Shown here: positions 40,313-49,757 of the stretch, one piece after another
Layout of the letters: each line of letters starts with the position of its first letter
How positions within the stretch are numbered: position 1 is the stretch's first letter
Assembly (NCBI GenBank): GCA_965660075.1
Contig: CBFHYO010000019.1
Location: 3,068 to 67,067 of the forward strand
DNA length: 64,000 bases
DNA from: CAYYFV01 sp965660075
Lineage (GTDB): Bacteria > Patescibacteriota > Gracilibacteria > UBA1369 > GCA-2718715
Reading direction: 5' to 3'
Program-made: the position numbers and the translations under genes
The notes under the pieces: generated by a model
Database searches by the model: none
Told to the model about the DNA's origin: nothing
Seen by the model: the letters and a program-made list of their open reading frames with translations, nothing else

Positions 40313-42823
40313 AAAATCGAAACCAATTCTTTGCCCAACTTCTTTTTCTACAAATTTACGAGCACGTGCAAATCTCATACTTGAGTATTTCTTTAAGTAA
40401 CCGGCCAGTTTTTCATTACGACCAGTTTGATCATATAAAGTCTCAACCGAAAATGGACGTGAGGTAGTATTGTTAATATTAAGTTTGATATAAGCTTTAT
40501 AGTTTGCCACATTGATAATATCTTGCTCTGTTAACACAGGTGAATACTCCTCTGCCAGAACTTTAGCATCTTCGGCACCAACTTTAAAACTCATCATAGA
40601 ACCAACGTTACCAAACACAGCATCTTTAATAGCACTACTAGTGGAACCAAATTTAGTCGTCACTAATTGATTAATATACTGATGGGCCATTGTTAAACAT
40701 AATTTATACTTACGAGCCTCGGATAAGATTGTAGCAAAAGAATCTGTTGCAAAGTTCTGAAATTCATCCACATACAAATAAAACGGTAAACGATCCTTCT
40801 CGTCCATATCGGCTCTACCCATCGCAGCCATTTGTATTTTAGAAACAATCACAAGCCCCAGCAATTGAGTATTAAGATCACCAATTTTACCCTTTGAAAG
40901 GTTTATCAAAAGAATTTTTTCAGAATCCATAGCCTCACGAATATTGAATGCAGATTTAACTTGCCCAATAGTGTTACGCATGACTGTGTTGGTAATAAAA
41001 GGACCAAACTTAGAACTAAAATAAGGAATCATCTCTTGTCTTTCACGCTGACCAGTATTTGCATATTCATGATCCCAGAAAGACCTTACAACAGGATTGT
41101 TACACTTAGACACTTTATACTTCATAAAAGCATCGTCGGTAAAAATACGTGGAACATCTATTAAAGTAGCTCCTTCATCTGGATCTTCCATTAATGTAAG
41201 ACAAGCATTTCTAAAATAGTGCTGAATACGAGGACCAAAAATTTCATCTCCAAACAGCTTAATAAAAATTTCGGTTGCTTGACTTGAAACCATATCTGCT
41301 TCTTGAGGGTTTTTAGCATCTAAAATGTTCAATCCCATTGGTCTATCTAAATTAGATGGATCAAAAACAATAACATCTTTGGCTCGATGTTTTGGTATGT
41401 ATGCCAAAACATCTTCGACCAAATCACCGTGAGGATCAACGACACATAAACCACGATTTTTTTGAGCATCCTGTCGAGCAAGAAAACTAATAAAGTTAGA
41501 TTTACCCGCACCAGTTTTACCAATGATATAAAAATGTCTAGTACGATCTTTCGGAAGCATATGAATCTTTGTACGCACTCCACGATAGACATTATCGCCT
41601 ATATATAAACCTTCATGCGGAGCATCTGGTGGGCAAGGTACTACCTTATATTTTAACCACTTGATACTCGGAGATGCGTTATAGTTGGAATCTGGAAAAT
41701 GCAATACATTCGCTAATTCATCTGGAACTAAGATAGAAATTTTTTCACCAAAATTAAAATAACGACCAAAATAATTTTTAATCATTATATAATTATTTAT
41801 AAAATCAATTGGAATAATTCTTCGCATCTGAAACCAATTTGAAGCAGCATCTTTAAATACATTAAAACCAACAAAAACACCATTTAGAATTTCTATTGAT
41901 CTCTTTTTAGTTTTAGCTGTCGCATAAAGTCTTATAACAGTTTCGTATCCTAATTGAGTAGATTTAATACCTACATTTTTAGCAGTTTCTTCATTAGCTT
42001 GAAGCATACGGACATAAGAATCACCAGATTTTGCACCAGGGGCATTTGTGTTTGCATCTTGCAAATCAGAGCCTTCGTAACCTGTAAAAATAGCACCAAT
42101 TAAATCAAAGAAAAAAGTAAAAATCCTTGGAAACTTATGCTTCTTATCTGGAGATTTACCTTTAAATAGCTCCGTACCAAAATCATTAGCCTTATCTTGC
42201 CATCTTGGACCAATAGGACGCAAAGAAAGAGACACCATAGCGATTTCGTCGTCTTTCATTTTAGAAAATACATTTGTCAAAACATTCAATGGATCGTTCT
42301 CTATTTCCTTGTACATTTTAATAGGATACCAATTAATACGTTCTAAAAACGCATAATACGAACGAGTTTTATAACCTTTACGAGTTAAAGGCTCAGGTTT
42401 AAACACATCAATAGCAGCATTAGGATAATAGGTAGTAACTTGTTTTTCTAACAAATCTTTATATTCAGCAAAAGTAGAAACTCTAAATTCTATAACAGAA
42501 TGCTTACATATGATATCAAAATTAATAATTGGCAAATTATATAACCAAACACGAACCTGGTTACCTAAATCAAGCTCTCTGATTTCATGTAAAGAACGAT
42601 ACAATTGGCTCATCACCCCAATTTTTTCTTTGAAGTCTTTTTCAACTTTTTTTTGCTTATCTTTCTCTGTATCTTCACGCGGGATTAAGACAGAAAAATA
42701 CACAACGTCCTTCTTTTTAACAGATGCCATTAAGAAATGTAAAAAATGCCTTATTACACTTTGAAAGGCAAAAAGAAAAACAAAAAGAAGAAATAAAAAT
42801 ATAAAGACTTTCAGATAAAACAT
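40301..42823 (-). CDS. TraD/VirD4-like membrane ATPase
   Basis: The 840-residue protein has an N-terminal membrane helix (about 3-30), an unrecognised alpha/beta region (about 40-400), and a P-loop ATPase of the HerA/TraD type. Walker A is GKTGAGKSN (435-443), then VVDPHGDLVED. Walker B is LPFYLYVDEFQNFA, followed by MAHQYINQL. Such proteins are widespread in Patescibacteria and resemble coupling proteins of type IV secretion, but no other secretion genes are nearby. A stable hairpin sits directly before the start codon. Its substrate (DNA or protein) is unknown. Confidence 0.8.
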   Translation of the reverse strand: MFYLKVFIFLFLLFVFLFAFQSVIRHFLHFLMASVKKKDVVYFSVLIPREDTEKDKQKKVEKDFKEKIGVMSQLYRSLHEIRELDLGNQVRVWLYNLPIINFDIICKHSVIEFRVSTFAEYKDLLEKQVTTYYPNAAIDVFKPEPLTRKGYKTRSYYAFLERINWYPIKMYKEIENDPLNVLTNVFSKMKDDEIAMVSLSLRPIGPRWQDKANDFGTELFKGKSPDKKHKFPRIFTFFFDLIGAIFTGYEGSDLQDANTNAPGAKSGDSYVRMLQANEETAKNVGIKSTQLGYETVIRLYATAKTKKRSIEILNGVFVGFNVFKDAASNWFQMRRIIPIDFINNYIMIKNYFGRYFNFGEKISILVPDELANVLHFPDSNYNASPSIKWLKYKVVPCPPDAPHEGLYIGDNVYRGVRTKIHMLPKDRTRHFYIIGKTGAGKSNFISFLARQDAQKNRGLCVVDPHGDLVEDVLAYIPKHRAKDVIVFDPSNLDRPMGLNILDAKNPQEADMVSSQATEIFIKLFGDEIFGPRIQHYFRNACLTLMEDPDEGATLIDVPRIFTDDAFMKYKVSKCNNPVVRSFWDHEYANTGQRERQEMIPYFSSKFGPFITNTVMRNTIGQVKSAFNIREAMDSEKILLINLSKGKIGDLNTQLLGLVIVSKIQMAAMGRADMDEKDRLPFYLYVDEFQNFATDSFATILSEARKYKLCLTMAHQYINQLVTTKFGSTSSAIKDAVFGNVGSMMSFKVGAEDAKVLAEEYSPVLTEQDIINVANYKAYIKLNINNTTSRPFSVETLYDQTGRNEKLAGYLKKYSSMRFARARKFVEKEVGQRIGFDFKNS

Positions 42824-42860
42824 AAAGGGTGCTTAAATCAATACAATTTTAACACCCTTT
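42824..42860 (-). promoter_or_regulatory. Hairpin abutting the start codon of the TraD-like gene
   Basis: On the minus strand AAAGGGTG-TTAAA pairs with TTTAA-G-CACCCTTT around a ten-base loop, and ATG follows at once. It could be a weak terminator of glyS (a T-rich stretch follows), or a structure that controls access of ribosomes to the start. No Shine-Dalgarno is available between hairpin and ATG. Confidence 0.5.
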
Positions 42861-42877
42861 AATTTGTATACGAAATA

Positions 42878-44254
42878 TTATATCCGAGAAGAAAAATAAT
42901 TTTCCAACTCGTCAATAGAAACTCTATCTTGCTCTAATGTATCTCGATTTCTGATAGTTACACAATTATCATCTAACGAGTCAAAATCAACTGTAAGACA
43001 ATATGGAGTACCTATTTCGTCTTGTTTACGATAACGTTTACCAATAGAACCTGTTTCAGAATATTCAACATTAAATTTAGACGCAAACATACTCACAATT
43101 TCTTGTGCTTTATTTTGCAATGGTTCTTTTTTAACCAATGGGAATACAGCAAGTTTTACTGGAGCAATTTTTGGATCCAACTGTAAAAAAACACGAGAAG
43201 AACCATCGACAGTTTCTTCACGATAAGAATCCATTAATAAAATGGTAACAAAACGAGACAAACCAAAAGTAGGTTCGATTACGTGCGGAGTAACTTTTTT
43301 ACCATCAGGATAAGTATAATCAAGTTTTTGTTTAGATTTTTCGGCATGTGTTTTTAAATCAAAATCTGTGCGATATGCACATGCAAACATCTCCTTGAAA
43401 CCCCATGGGAATTTGTATTCTAAATCAACTGTACGTTTTGAATAATGTGACAATTCAAAATCTTCATGTTCACGAAAGCGAAGATTGTCAGAATTTAGAC
43501 CACATTCTAAGGCAAATTGGTAAACTTCTGATTTCCAATATTCAAATAACTCATTCCATTCATTAGATTCTGGATCGAAAAAGTACTCAAATTCCATCAA
43601 ATCGAATTCCAAAGTTCTAAAAGTAAATTGACCTTTTGTTATCTCATTTCTGTAAGCCTTGCCAGCTTGCCCAATACCAAAAGGTAATTTAGGACTCATT
43701 GAATCAACAATATTTTTATAATTTAAAAATATACCCTGTGCAATCTCCCCTCTCAAAAAGGCTCGATTACCCTCTCCCTCAATTATACCAATTTCAGTTT
43801 CAAACAAGAGATTGAATTTTTTGGCAGTAGATAACTCGTTACCATCAGGACTCTTAATACCCTCAGTTTCGATAATTTGTTGCAAGTCTTCTGCAGACAT
43901 ACCATCTACAACCTTTTCTTGACCAAGAGCAGCAAAATGTTCTTCGATTAAATGGTCTGCACGGAAACGTTTATGCGTAATTAAATCTTCTACCATTACA
44001 TCGGCAAATGTCGCAACATGGCCAGAAGCCTCCCAAACCTTTGGATTTAAAATAACAGAACTTTCAATACGATATAAATCTTGACGCGATTCAAAGAATT
44101 TTTTAAACCATAAAGATTTAATATTGTCTTTTAACAAAGAACCATAATGTCCATAATCATAAGTATTAGCCAAACCTCCATAAATTTCACAACTAGGAAA
44201 AACAAAACCACGACGTTTTGATAGAGAGACAATATTTTGTAATAAATCAGACAT
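42878..44254 (-). CDS. glyS: Glycyl-tRNA synthetase, dimeric class II
   Basis: The 458-residue enzyme is the alpha2-type GlyRS. It has an N-terminal GFVFPSCEIYGGLANTYDYG (motif 1 region), LPFGIGQAGKAYRNEITKGQFTFRTLEF (motif 2), HVIEPTFGLSRFV (motif 3), and a C-terminal anticodon-binding domain with LAVFPLVKKEPL and RKQDEIGTPYCLTVDFD. It charges tRNA(Gly) with glycine. It follows the DUF3467 gene by 20 bases. Confidence 0.95.
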   Translation of the reverse strand: MSDLLQNIVSLSKRRGFVFPSCEIYGGLANTYDYGHYGSLLKDNIKSLWFKKFFESRQDLYRIESSVILNPKVWEASGHVATFADVMVEDLITHKRFRADHLIEEHFAALGQEKVVDGMSAEDLQQIIETEGIKSPDGNELSTAKKFNLLFETEIGIIEGEGNRAFLRGEIAQGIFLNYKNIVDSMSPKLPFGIGQAGKAYRNEITKGQFTFRTLEFDLMEFEYFFDPESNEWNELFEYWKSEVYQFALECGLNSDNLRFREHEDFELSHYSKRTVDLEYKFPWGFKEMFACAYRTDFDLKTHAEKSKQKLDYTYPDGKKVTPHVIEPTFGLSRFVTILLMDSYREETVDGSSRVFLQLDPKIAPVKLAVFPLVKKEPLQNKAQEIVSMFASKFNVEYSETGSIGKRYRKQDEIGTPYCLTVDFDSLDDNCVTIRNRDTLEQDRVSIDELENYFSSRI

Positions 44255-44274
44255 TATATAAAAAATTAATTTAA

Positions 44275-44604
44275 TTAAGCTTGTGGAGCTTGACCATTTT
44301 GTTGTGCTTGCATTTGAGCTTGAGCTTCTTTTAACTTATTACGGAAATCCAATAAAGAATTTTGTAATACAGATAAGAATTGTTCAGCAGAACGATGATT
44401 CATATTTACACGAGATGTAATCATAATTTCATGTGGTTCTTTAGTATTTGGAACAGAGTAACCAAAATCTAATACAACCTCGTTAGCATTAATGTGAACA
44501 CTTACTGCATTAGCGTAAGCACCAACTTTAGATTGTTCGTCAGAAAAAACAACTTTAATATTTTGATCTTGAGGATTAACTCCTTGTGGATTTTGAGCAT
44601 TCAT
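44275..44604 (-). CDS. DUF3467 family protein
   Basis: The 109-residue protein shows the DUF3467 pattern: KVGAYANAVSVHINANEVVLDFGYSVP, MITSRVNMNHRSAEQFLSVLQ and a C-terminal helix, then a Gln/Ala-rich tail (QAQMQAQQNG). The family has no established function. It lies just upstream of glyS on the same strand. Confidence 0.75.
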   Translation of the reverse strand: MNAQNPQGVNPQDQNIKVVFSDEQSKVGAYANAVSVHINANEVVLDFGYSVPNTKEPHEIMITSRVNMNHRSAEQFLSVLQNSLLDFRNKLKEAQAQMQAQQNGQAPQA

Positions 44605-44684
44605 AATTTGAAAGTTAATGAAATATTTTTTTTCGAAGTTATTCTTGCAACTTTTTAATGCTTATGCAAGACAAAACAGGATTA

Positions 44685-45644
44685 TTAGTACCCGCTAATT
44701 ACAACATCATCCGATAACAAGCCTTGGATATAATTAAAAGCTTGAACAGAAGCATATACACCTTCGGCAGCACCAATTATCGCCTGCTTAAAGTGTGCAT
44801 CTGTCACATCGCCAGCTGCATACAACCCAGGAATATTAGTTTCTGCTTCACGATTGATTATAACTTCGTTACGAGCATTTAGTTCTGCGCCCAATTGCTC
44901 TGCTAATTCAGATTTTGTGTTCCATCCAATGGCAACAAAAACACCATCCATTTGCATCTCAGAACCGTCTTTTAATTTAACAGATGTAACATTTTCATCT
45001 CCTAAAACACTTTCTAATTCGGTATTATAAAGAATTTCAATTTTTGGATTATCTTCGATTCTTTTTCTATTAACAGGTTCTGCACGCATAAAATCTTTTC
45101 TAACCATTACATAAACCTTTTTACATTGCTGAGCCAAGATATTAGCATCTATAGCTGCAGTATCGCCGCCTCCAACTACACAAACAGTTTTCTCTTTGAA
45201 AAAATTTGCATCACAAAGCGCACAGTAAGAAACACCCTTGTTTTTAAATTCTTCCTCACCAGCAATACCTAAATGCTTATGCTCTGTACCAGTAGCAAGC
45301 ACCAAAGTAGCGCAATAGTATTCAGCAGATTTTGTAGTAACAACAAAACCATCCATACCTTTAAATTCGTTATCTGTTTCGAGTTTTACACGCTTAGCAG
45401 AAATGATTTTTTCATATTTGTATTCAGCACCAGTTTCACGAGCATGCTCCATAAATTCCATACCCATTTTAGGACCAGAAATAGATTTAATCCCAGGATA
45501 ATTCTCTACCAAATGAGTAGTAGTAATCAAACCACCAGGCTGTTCGGCAAAAACTAAAGTTGGCAAATTAAAACGAGCTGCGTACATTGCTGCAGCCGAG
45601 CCAGAAACTCCGCCACCTACAACAATTATTGGATAAAAATTCAT
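44685..45644 (-). CDS. trxB: Thioredoxin reductase
   Basis: The 319-residue flavoenzyme has an FAD-binding GGGVSGSAAAMYAAR, EQPGGLITTTHLVENYPG, the redox-active Cys pair CALC (C141, C144; CATC in most family members), an NADPH-binding GGGDTAAIDANIL, and a late NIPGLYAAGDVTD motif. It uses NADPH to reduce thioredoxin; no thioredoxin gene is adjacent. It depends on FAD, for which this window carries the two synthesis steps. It is divergent from ftsQ with 33 bases between them. Confidence 0.93.
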   Translation of the reverse strand: MNFYPIIVVGGGVSGSAAAMYAARFNLPTLVFAEQPGGLITTTHLVENYPGIKSISGPKMGMEFMEHARETGAEYKYEKIISAKRVKLETDNEFKGMDGFVVTTKSAEYYCATLVLATGTEHKHLGIAGEEEFKNKGVSYCALCDANFFKEKTVCVVGGGDTAAIDANILAQQCKKVYVMVRKDFMRAEPVNRKRIEDNPKIEILYNTELESVLGDENVTSVKLKDGSEMQMDGVFVAIGWNTKSELAEQLGAELNARNEVIINREAETNIPGLYAAGDVTDAHFKQAIIGAAEGVYASVQAFNYIQGLLSDDVVISGY

Positions 45645-45677
45645 AGTTTAAAAATTAATTTATAGTGTATTATATTT

Positions 45678-46448
45678 ATGATTTTAGAAAAAAAACTTAT
45701 GACACGCAAACGAAAAAAAATACAAATTGGAATACCTGTAAAGGGTCAGATTTTTATTTTTGTGATCTTGACAGTAATTTACACAGTCTTTTTTAGTAAT
45801 TATTTTAATATTTCAGAAGTAGCAATATTCGAATCAAACAAAATAACAACTGATAATATCATAAAAACACTAACTTTAGATATAAAAAACAAAAATTTAA
45901 TTCTACTTAAAACAGACTTTATAAAAAACAGAATAACAAACCAATATCCACAAATTAAAAACTTAGAAATAAACAAAAAACTTCCAAACACACTACACAT
46001 AAAGTATGACAAATTTAAGCAGCTAGCATTTTTAGAGCAAAAAGAATTAGACACAATATTTTTTACAGTGAACGAAACGGGAGTAATTGAACAAACTCAA
46101 GAAAAACCCATCGAACTACCTCAGATAATTATTCAAGGGATGAAACTCGAAGAAGGAATGCAAATAATAACTCCAACAAAGCTAGATTTTATTGTTGAAT
46201 CAATTAATCTACTAAAAAAAGAATTAAACGCAAAAATTAAACATATTGTCTACCTTCCAAAAGCCCAAGAGACTCACCTTATACTCGAGAACAACACTCA
46301 AATATGGCTAGATATGACATTTGATTATAAACAACAAATTAACAAATTAAAATTTGCCAAACCACATTTAAACCTAGAAAAATACTACGAGTATATTGAT
46401 TTAAGAATTAAGAGCGCAAAAGGACATAAAATCTTCTATAAAGAATAG
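45678..46448 (+). CDS. ftsQ: Division protein FtsQ/DivIB
   Basis: The 256-residue protein has a basic N-terminus (TRKRKKIQIG), one membrane helix (about 22-42), a POTRA domain (about 45-115: VAIFESNKITTDNIIKTL, IKNLEINKKLPNTLHIKY) and the C-terminal FtsQ beta domain ending in YIDLRIKSAKGHKIFYK. It links early and late divisome proteins. The first ATG at 45678 and an in-frame ATG at 45699 are both possible starts. Confidence 0.85.
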   Translation: MILEKKLMTRKRKKIQIGIPVKGQIFIFVILTVIYTVFFSNYFNISEVAIFESNKITTDNIIKTLTLDIKNKNLILLKTDFIKNRITNQYPQIKNLEINKKLPNTLHIKYDKFKQLAFLEQKELDTIFFTVNETGVIEQTQEKPIELPQIIIQGMKLEEGMQIITPTKLDFIVESINLLKKELNAKIKHIVYLPKAQETHLILENNTQIWLDMTFDYKQQINKLKFAKPHLNLEKYYEYIDLRIKSAKGHKIFYKE

Positions 46449-46495
46449 ACATTTTTCATAATAAATGCTAAAAAACTAAAAAATAAAAAACAAAT

Positions 46496-47476
46496 ATGTT
46501 TAGATGGAAAGATTGGTCTGCAAAACACAAACCAATGGTTATATTAGCACCAATGGAAGGTTACACAGACTCAGCTTACAGACAATTAATAAAAGAAATC
46601 ACACCAGAAGCGATTGTATACACTGAATTTACATCTTCTGACGGATTAAAATACGGAAGTTCTAAAAGTTTTCAAAAAGTTGAATATAAAGAAATTGAAA
46701 GACCAATGATAGCACAAATCTTTGGAAAACACCCGGAACATTTTGCAGAATGTGCAGCAATGCTCGAAAAAATGGGCGTAGATGGAATAGATATTAATAT
46801 GGGTTGCCCATCATCGAAAGTTATAAACAGCTGTCATGGATCAGCATTATTCAACCACCCAACATTAGCTGCAGAAATAGTAGAAGCAACATCCAAAGCT
46901 ACTAACTTAGATGTATCTGTGAAAATGCGACTTGGCTTTGATAAATTCGAAATAAAGGCTCTAAAACAATTCACAAAAAGATTAGAAGACGCTGGGGCAA
47001 AACACCTAGCAATACATGGAAGAACTACTAAACAAAAATATACAGGTTCTGCAAATTTCGAACCTATCTATGAAATAAAAGATTTTTTAAACATACCAGT
47101 ATCAGGCAATGGGGATATTAAAAGTGTACAAGACGCCCAAGAAAAACTTAAAAATCTCGATGGTCTAATGATAGGCCGAGCAACCTATGGAAACCCATGG
47201 ATAATGAAAGAAATTGTTGAACACTTCAAAGGCAACAAATTTGTCGGACCAAAAAACCTAATAGATAAAATCCCCACTATAAAACATCAAATATCTTTAG
47301 CCTGTGAATTTAAGGGCGAAAGAGTAGGTATGCTAGAAATGCGAAAACACTTAGCAAACTACATTAAAGATATTCCAGGAGCATCTAAATACAGATTCGA
47401 TTTGGTTAGAGTATCGACAGAACAAGACGCATTAGATATATTAAACGAAATATCAAAAAACTTAGATAAAGACTAG
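46496..47476 (+). CDS. dus: tRNA-dihydrouridine synthase
   Basis: The 326-residue FMN enzyme reduces uridines in tRNA. It has LAPMEGYTDSAYRQL, IDINMGCPSSKV with the catalytic Cys (C104), SVKMRLGFD, AIHGRTTKQKYTG, PVSGNGDIKS and MIGRATYGNPW. It is closest in pattern to DusB. It is followed after 42 bases by pilT, whose -35 box overlaps the dus stop codon. Confidence 0.93.
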   Translation: MFRWKDWSAKHKPMVILAPMEGYTDSAYRQLIKEITPEAIVYTEFTSSDGLKYGSSKSFQKVEYKEIERPMIAQIFGKHPEHFAECAAMLEKMGVDGIDINMGCPSSKVINSCHGSALFNHPTLAAEIVEATSKATNLDVSVKMRLGFDKFEIKALKQFTKRLEDAGAKHLAIHGRTTKQKYTGSANFEPIYEIKDFLNIPVSGNGDIKSVQDAQEKLKNLDGLMIGRATYGNPWIMKEIVEHFKGNKFVGPKNLIDKIPTIKHQISLACEFKGERVGMLEMRKHLANYIKDIPGASKYRFDLVRVSTEQDALDILNEISKNLDKD

Positions 47477-47502
47477 AAAAGAAGCCGGAAATATGATACA
47501 AT
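47474..47502 (+). promoter_or_regulatory. pilT promoter (extended -10)
   Basis: TAGAAA (47474-47479), 17 bp and TACAAT (47497-47502) preceded by TGA, an extended -10. The start site would fall near 47509, about ten bases before the TTG start. Confidence 0.45.
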
Positions 47503-47518
47503 ATTGTGATATAACTTC

Positions 47519-48568
47519 TTGAATGTGGAATTTGATATTCAAAAAATACTACTCACAGCAGTAAAATACAAAGCCTCCGATATTTATATTAGTGTTGGTA
47601 TAAAACCCTCACTAAGAATTCATGGCCAATTAATTGCAATCGAAGAACACCCGATTTTATCAAAAACAATGGCACAAGAATACATTGGCGCAATAATGAA
47701 CGAACAACAAAAAACACAATTTGGAAAAACATTCGATTTAGATTTTGCTATAGATGTAAAAGGTCTATCACGTTTTCGTGTGAATGTATTTATGCAATCC
47801 AAAGGGATTGGTGCAGTATTACGTGTGATCGAAGAAGACATTAAGTCCATAGATGAATTAAATCTTCCAAGCCAATTAAAAAAGCTAGCAGATCTAAAAC
47901 AAGGTATTGTACTAGTCACAGGACCAACTGGACAAGGTAAATCAACAACTCTTGCATCGATTATTAACGAAATAAATGCAAATAAAAATTTCAATATTAT
48001 AACAATCGAAGATCCAATTGAATTTATTCATTTAAATAAAAAGTCGGTAATTCAACAAAGAGAAGTGGGTAAACACACAAAGTCCTATCAAAGTGGTTTA
48101 AAGGGTGTACTTCGTGAAGCTGCCGATGTAATTTTACTTGGTGAATTACGTGACCACGAAACTATATCATTAGCACTAACAGCAGCAGAAACTGGACATT
48201 TAGTCCTTTCAACACTACACACCTCGGGAGCCGCCAAATCAGTAGATAGAATTATAGATTCATTTCCATCAGACCAGCAAAACCAAGTTCGAAACCAATT
48301 AGCAGAAAGCCTTCAAGCAGTAGTATGGCAACAACTGGTTCCCCTTACGGATGGTAAAGGACGAGCCGCAGCACTAGAAATAATGTTAAAAAACAACGCA
48401 ATTTCAAATTTGATTCGTGAAGGTAAAACCTACCAAATAAAATCAGTACTCGAAACTGGTCAACAAGAAGGAATGCAAACAATGACTTCTGCACTAGAAA
48501 AACTTTACCAACAAGGTTTTATAACAGAAAAAGCCAAAGATGATTACATCTTCGGCCTCTCAATCTAA
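47519..48568 (+). CDS. pilT: Type IV pilus retraction ATPase PilT
   Basis: The 349-residue hexameric ATPase has an N-terminal PAS-like domain (KYKASDIYISVGIKPSLRIHG), Walker A GPTGQGKST (135-143), ITIEDPIEFIH, Walker B DVILLGELRD, the His box HLVLSTLHTSGAAKSVDRIIDSF, and a C-terminal helix. PilT depolymerises pili for twitching or DNA uptake. No other pilus gene is in the window. The start appears to be TTG (47519); GTG at 47525 is an alternative. Confidence 0.93.
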   Translation: MNVEFDIQKILLTAVKYKASDIYISVGIKPSLRIHGQLIAIEEHPILSKTMAQEYIGAIMNEQQKTQFGKTFDLDFAIDVKGLSRFRVNVFMQSKGIGAVLRVIEEDIKSIDELNLPSQLKKLADLKQGIVLVTGPTGQGKSTTLASIINEINANKNFNIITIEDPIEFIHLNKKSVIQQREVGKHTKSYQSGLKGVLREAADVILLGELRDHETISLALTAAETGHLVLSTLHTSGAAKSVDRIIDSFPSDQQNQVRNQLAESLQAVVWQQLVPLTDGKGRAAALEIMLKNNAISNLIREGKTYQIKSVLETGQQEGMQTMTSALEKLYQQGFITEKAKDDYIFGLSI

Positions 48569-48578
48569 TGAATAATTA

Positions 48579-49673
48579 TTAAGCTAATTCATATAAACCT
48601 TCTCGGTTTTTTCTGAATTTGTTCTTTTTAGAACTTAAGTTGATTTGAATAGTTATTGGTTTTACTTTACGTAATTTCAAGACTTCTTTAGTTAATTGAG
48701 AAAGATCCATTGGACCTTTTTTACCTAAAACACTTTCTAAAACATCAGCAACAGTTCCCTCTTTATATCCCCAAGATTTAAGAGCGTAAATACCACGACC
48801 AATTAATACAAAGGCTGGATTAGAGATTAACTCATTGTGAACTGCTTGCAATGAAACTCTTTTAGAATCAAAACCATGAGATGTAATACTATTTACAATA
48901 TCCAAAAAATGCATTGGTTCAGAAATGTCGTTTAAAACAAATACAATCTTATCATACAAAGTACGAGGATTAATATGTCTCCAAGAATCCAAACTATATT
49001 TAGCATTTCTAGAAATCACTCGTCTGTCTAAAACAAGTGAAGAAACAATAGTTGAAATAGTAAAATGTAAATAAGAATCCTTTGTATTTTTTTGAATTTC
49101 AGAAATTAATAATTCTTGTTCAACCTCTGAATTAAACTTTTTTAATACTTTCAAGGCTAATTCACATGTTTTTTTAACTTGAGTCATCTTTATTGAAGCC
49201 AATCTAAAATGAGGCACAAAATCAACCTTGTTGTGTTCTTGAACTAGTCTGTCGTCTAACACTACAGCCAACAACAATTCTTCGATTGAATTGGACAAAG
49301 AAACAAAATTTAATTTTAAAAATTCTTTCATTTCAACTTCACTTACTATACCCCCATGATGCATTACAAACTTCATAACTTCTGAATGCATTTTAGAAAT
49401 ATCTGTATGAATAGCATTTCTTTGCATTTTTTTTATTGCATGGGCTTGTACCTGTCTTATTCGTTCACGAGTAACTCCCAATTCAGTACCAAGACTTGCC
49501 AAAGTTCTAACCTGCTGACCATCTAGTCCAAATCTAGCAGAAATAACTCTCGCCTCTTTGTCAGTTAATAACGACACAAGAGAATTTACAATTTCAAGAG
49601 GGTTACAAACTGAAGAATTAAGAACTCCGATAAAAGAATCAAAAGATCGAGATTTAACAAGTGTTGAAGACAT
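48579..49673 (-). CDS. Sigma-70 region 4 / HARE-HTH fusion protein
   Basis: The 364-residue protein starts with a sigma-70 region 4 domain (about 35-90: LTDKEARVISARFGLDG, TLASLGTELGVTRERIRQVQAHAIKKMQ), which normally reads the -35 box. No region 2 or 3 is present, so it cannot be a complete sigma factor. A middle helical part follows, then a HARE-HTH domain as in the RNA polymerase delta subunit (about 225-310: TLYDKIVFVLNDISEPMHFLDIV, GRGIYALKSWG), and a basic end. It probably acts on RNA polymerase or DNA. It is divergent from a TrmB-like regulator across a region with a 9-bp inverted repeat. Confidence 0.8.
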   Translation of the reverse strand: MSSTLVKSRSFDSFIGVLNSSVCNPLEIVNSLVSLLTDKEARVISARFGLDGQQVRTLASLGTELGVTRERIRQVQAHAIKKMQRNAIHTDISKMHSEVMKFVMHHGGIVSEVEMKEFLKLNFVSLSNSIEELLLAVVLDDRLVQEHNKVDFVPHFRLASIKMTQVKKTCELALKVLKKFNSEVEQELLISEIQKNTKDSYLHFTISTIVSSLVLDRRVISRNAKYSLDSWRHINPRTLYDKIVFVLNDISEPMHFLDIVNSITSHGFDSKRVSLQAVHNELISNPAFVLIGRGIYALKSWGYKEGTVADVLESVLGKKGPMDLSQLTKEVLKLRKVKPITIQINLSSKKNKFRKNREGLYELA

Positions 49674-49691
49674 ATTATTCAGATTAAAATA

Positions 49692-49742
49692 TTGTTGCTA
49701 ACATATTATCAATCCAAAACACTAAAAACAATATAGCAACAA
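49692..49742. promoter_or_regulatory. Inverted repeat TTGTTGCTA ... TAGCAACAA, candidate operator
   Basis: Two perfect 9-bp arms (49692-49700 and 49734-49742) with centres 42 bp apart, close to four turns of DNA. They lie between the divergent sigma4-HARE and TrmB-like genes. The same 9-mer occurs in the tpiA promoter (1781-1789). Confidence 0.5.
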
Positions 49743-49757
49743 AAATATGTCAAAAAG

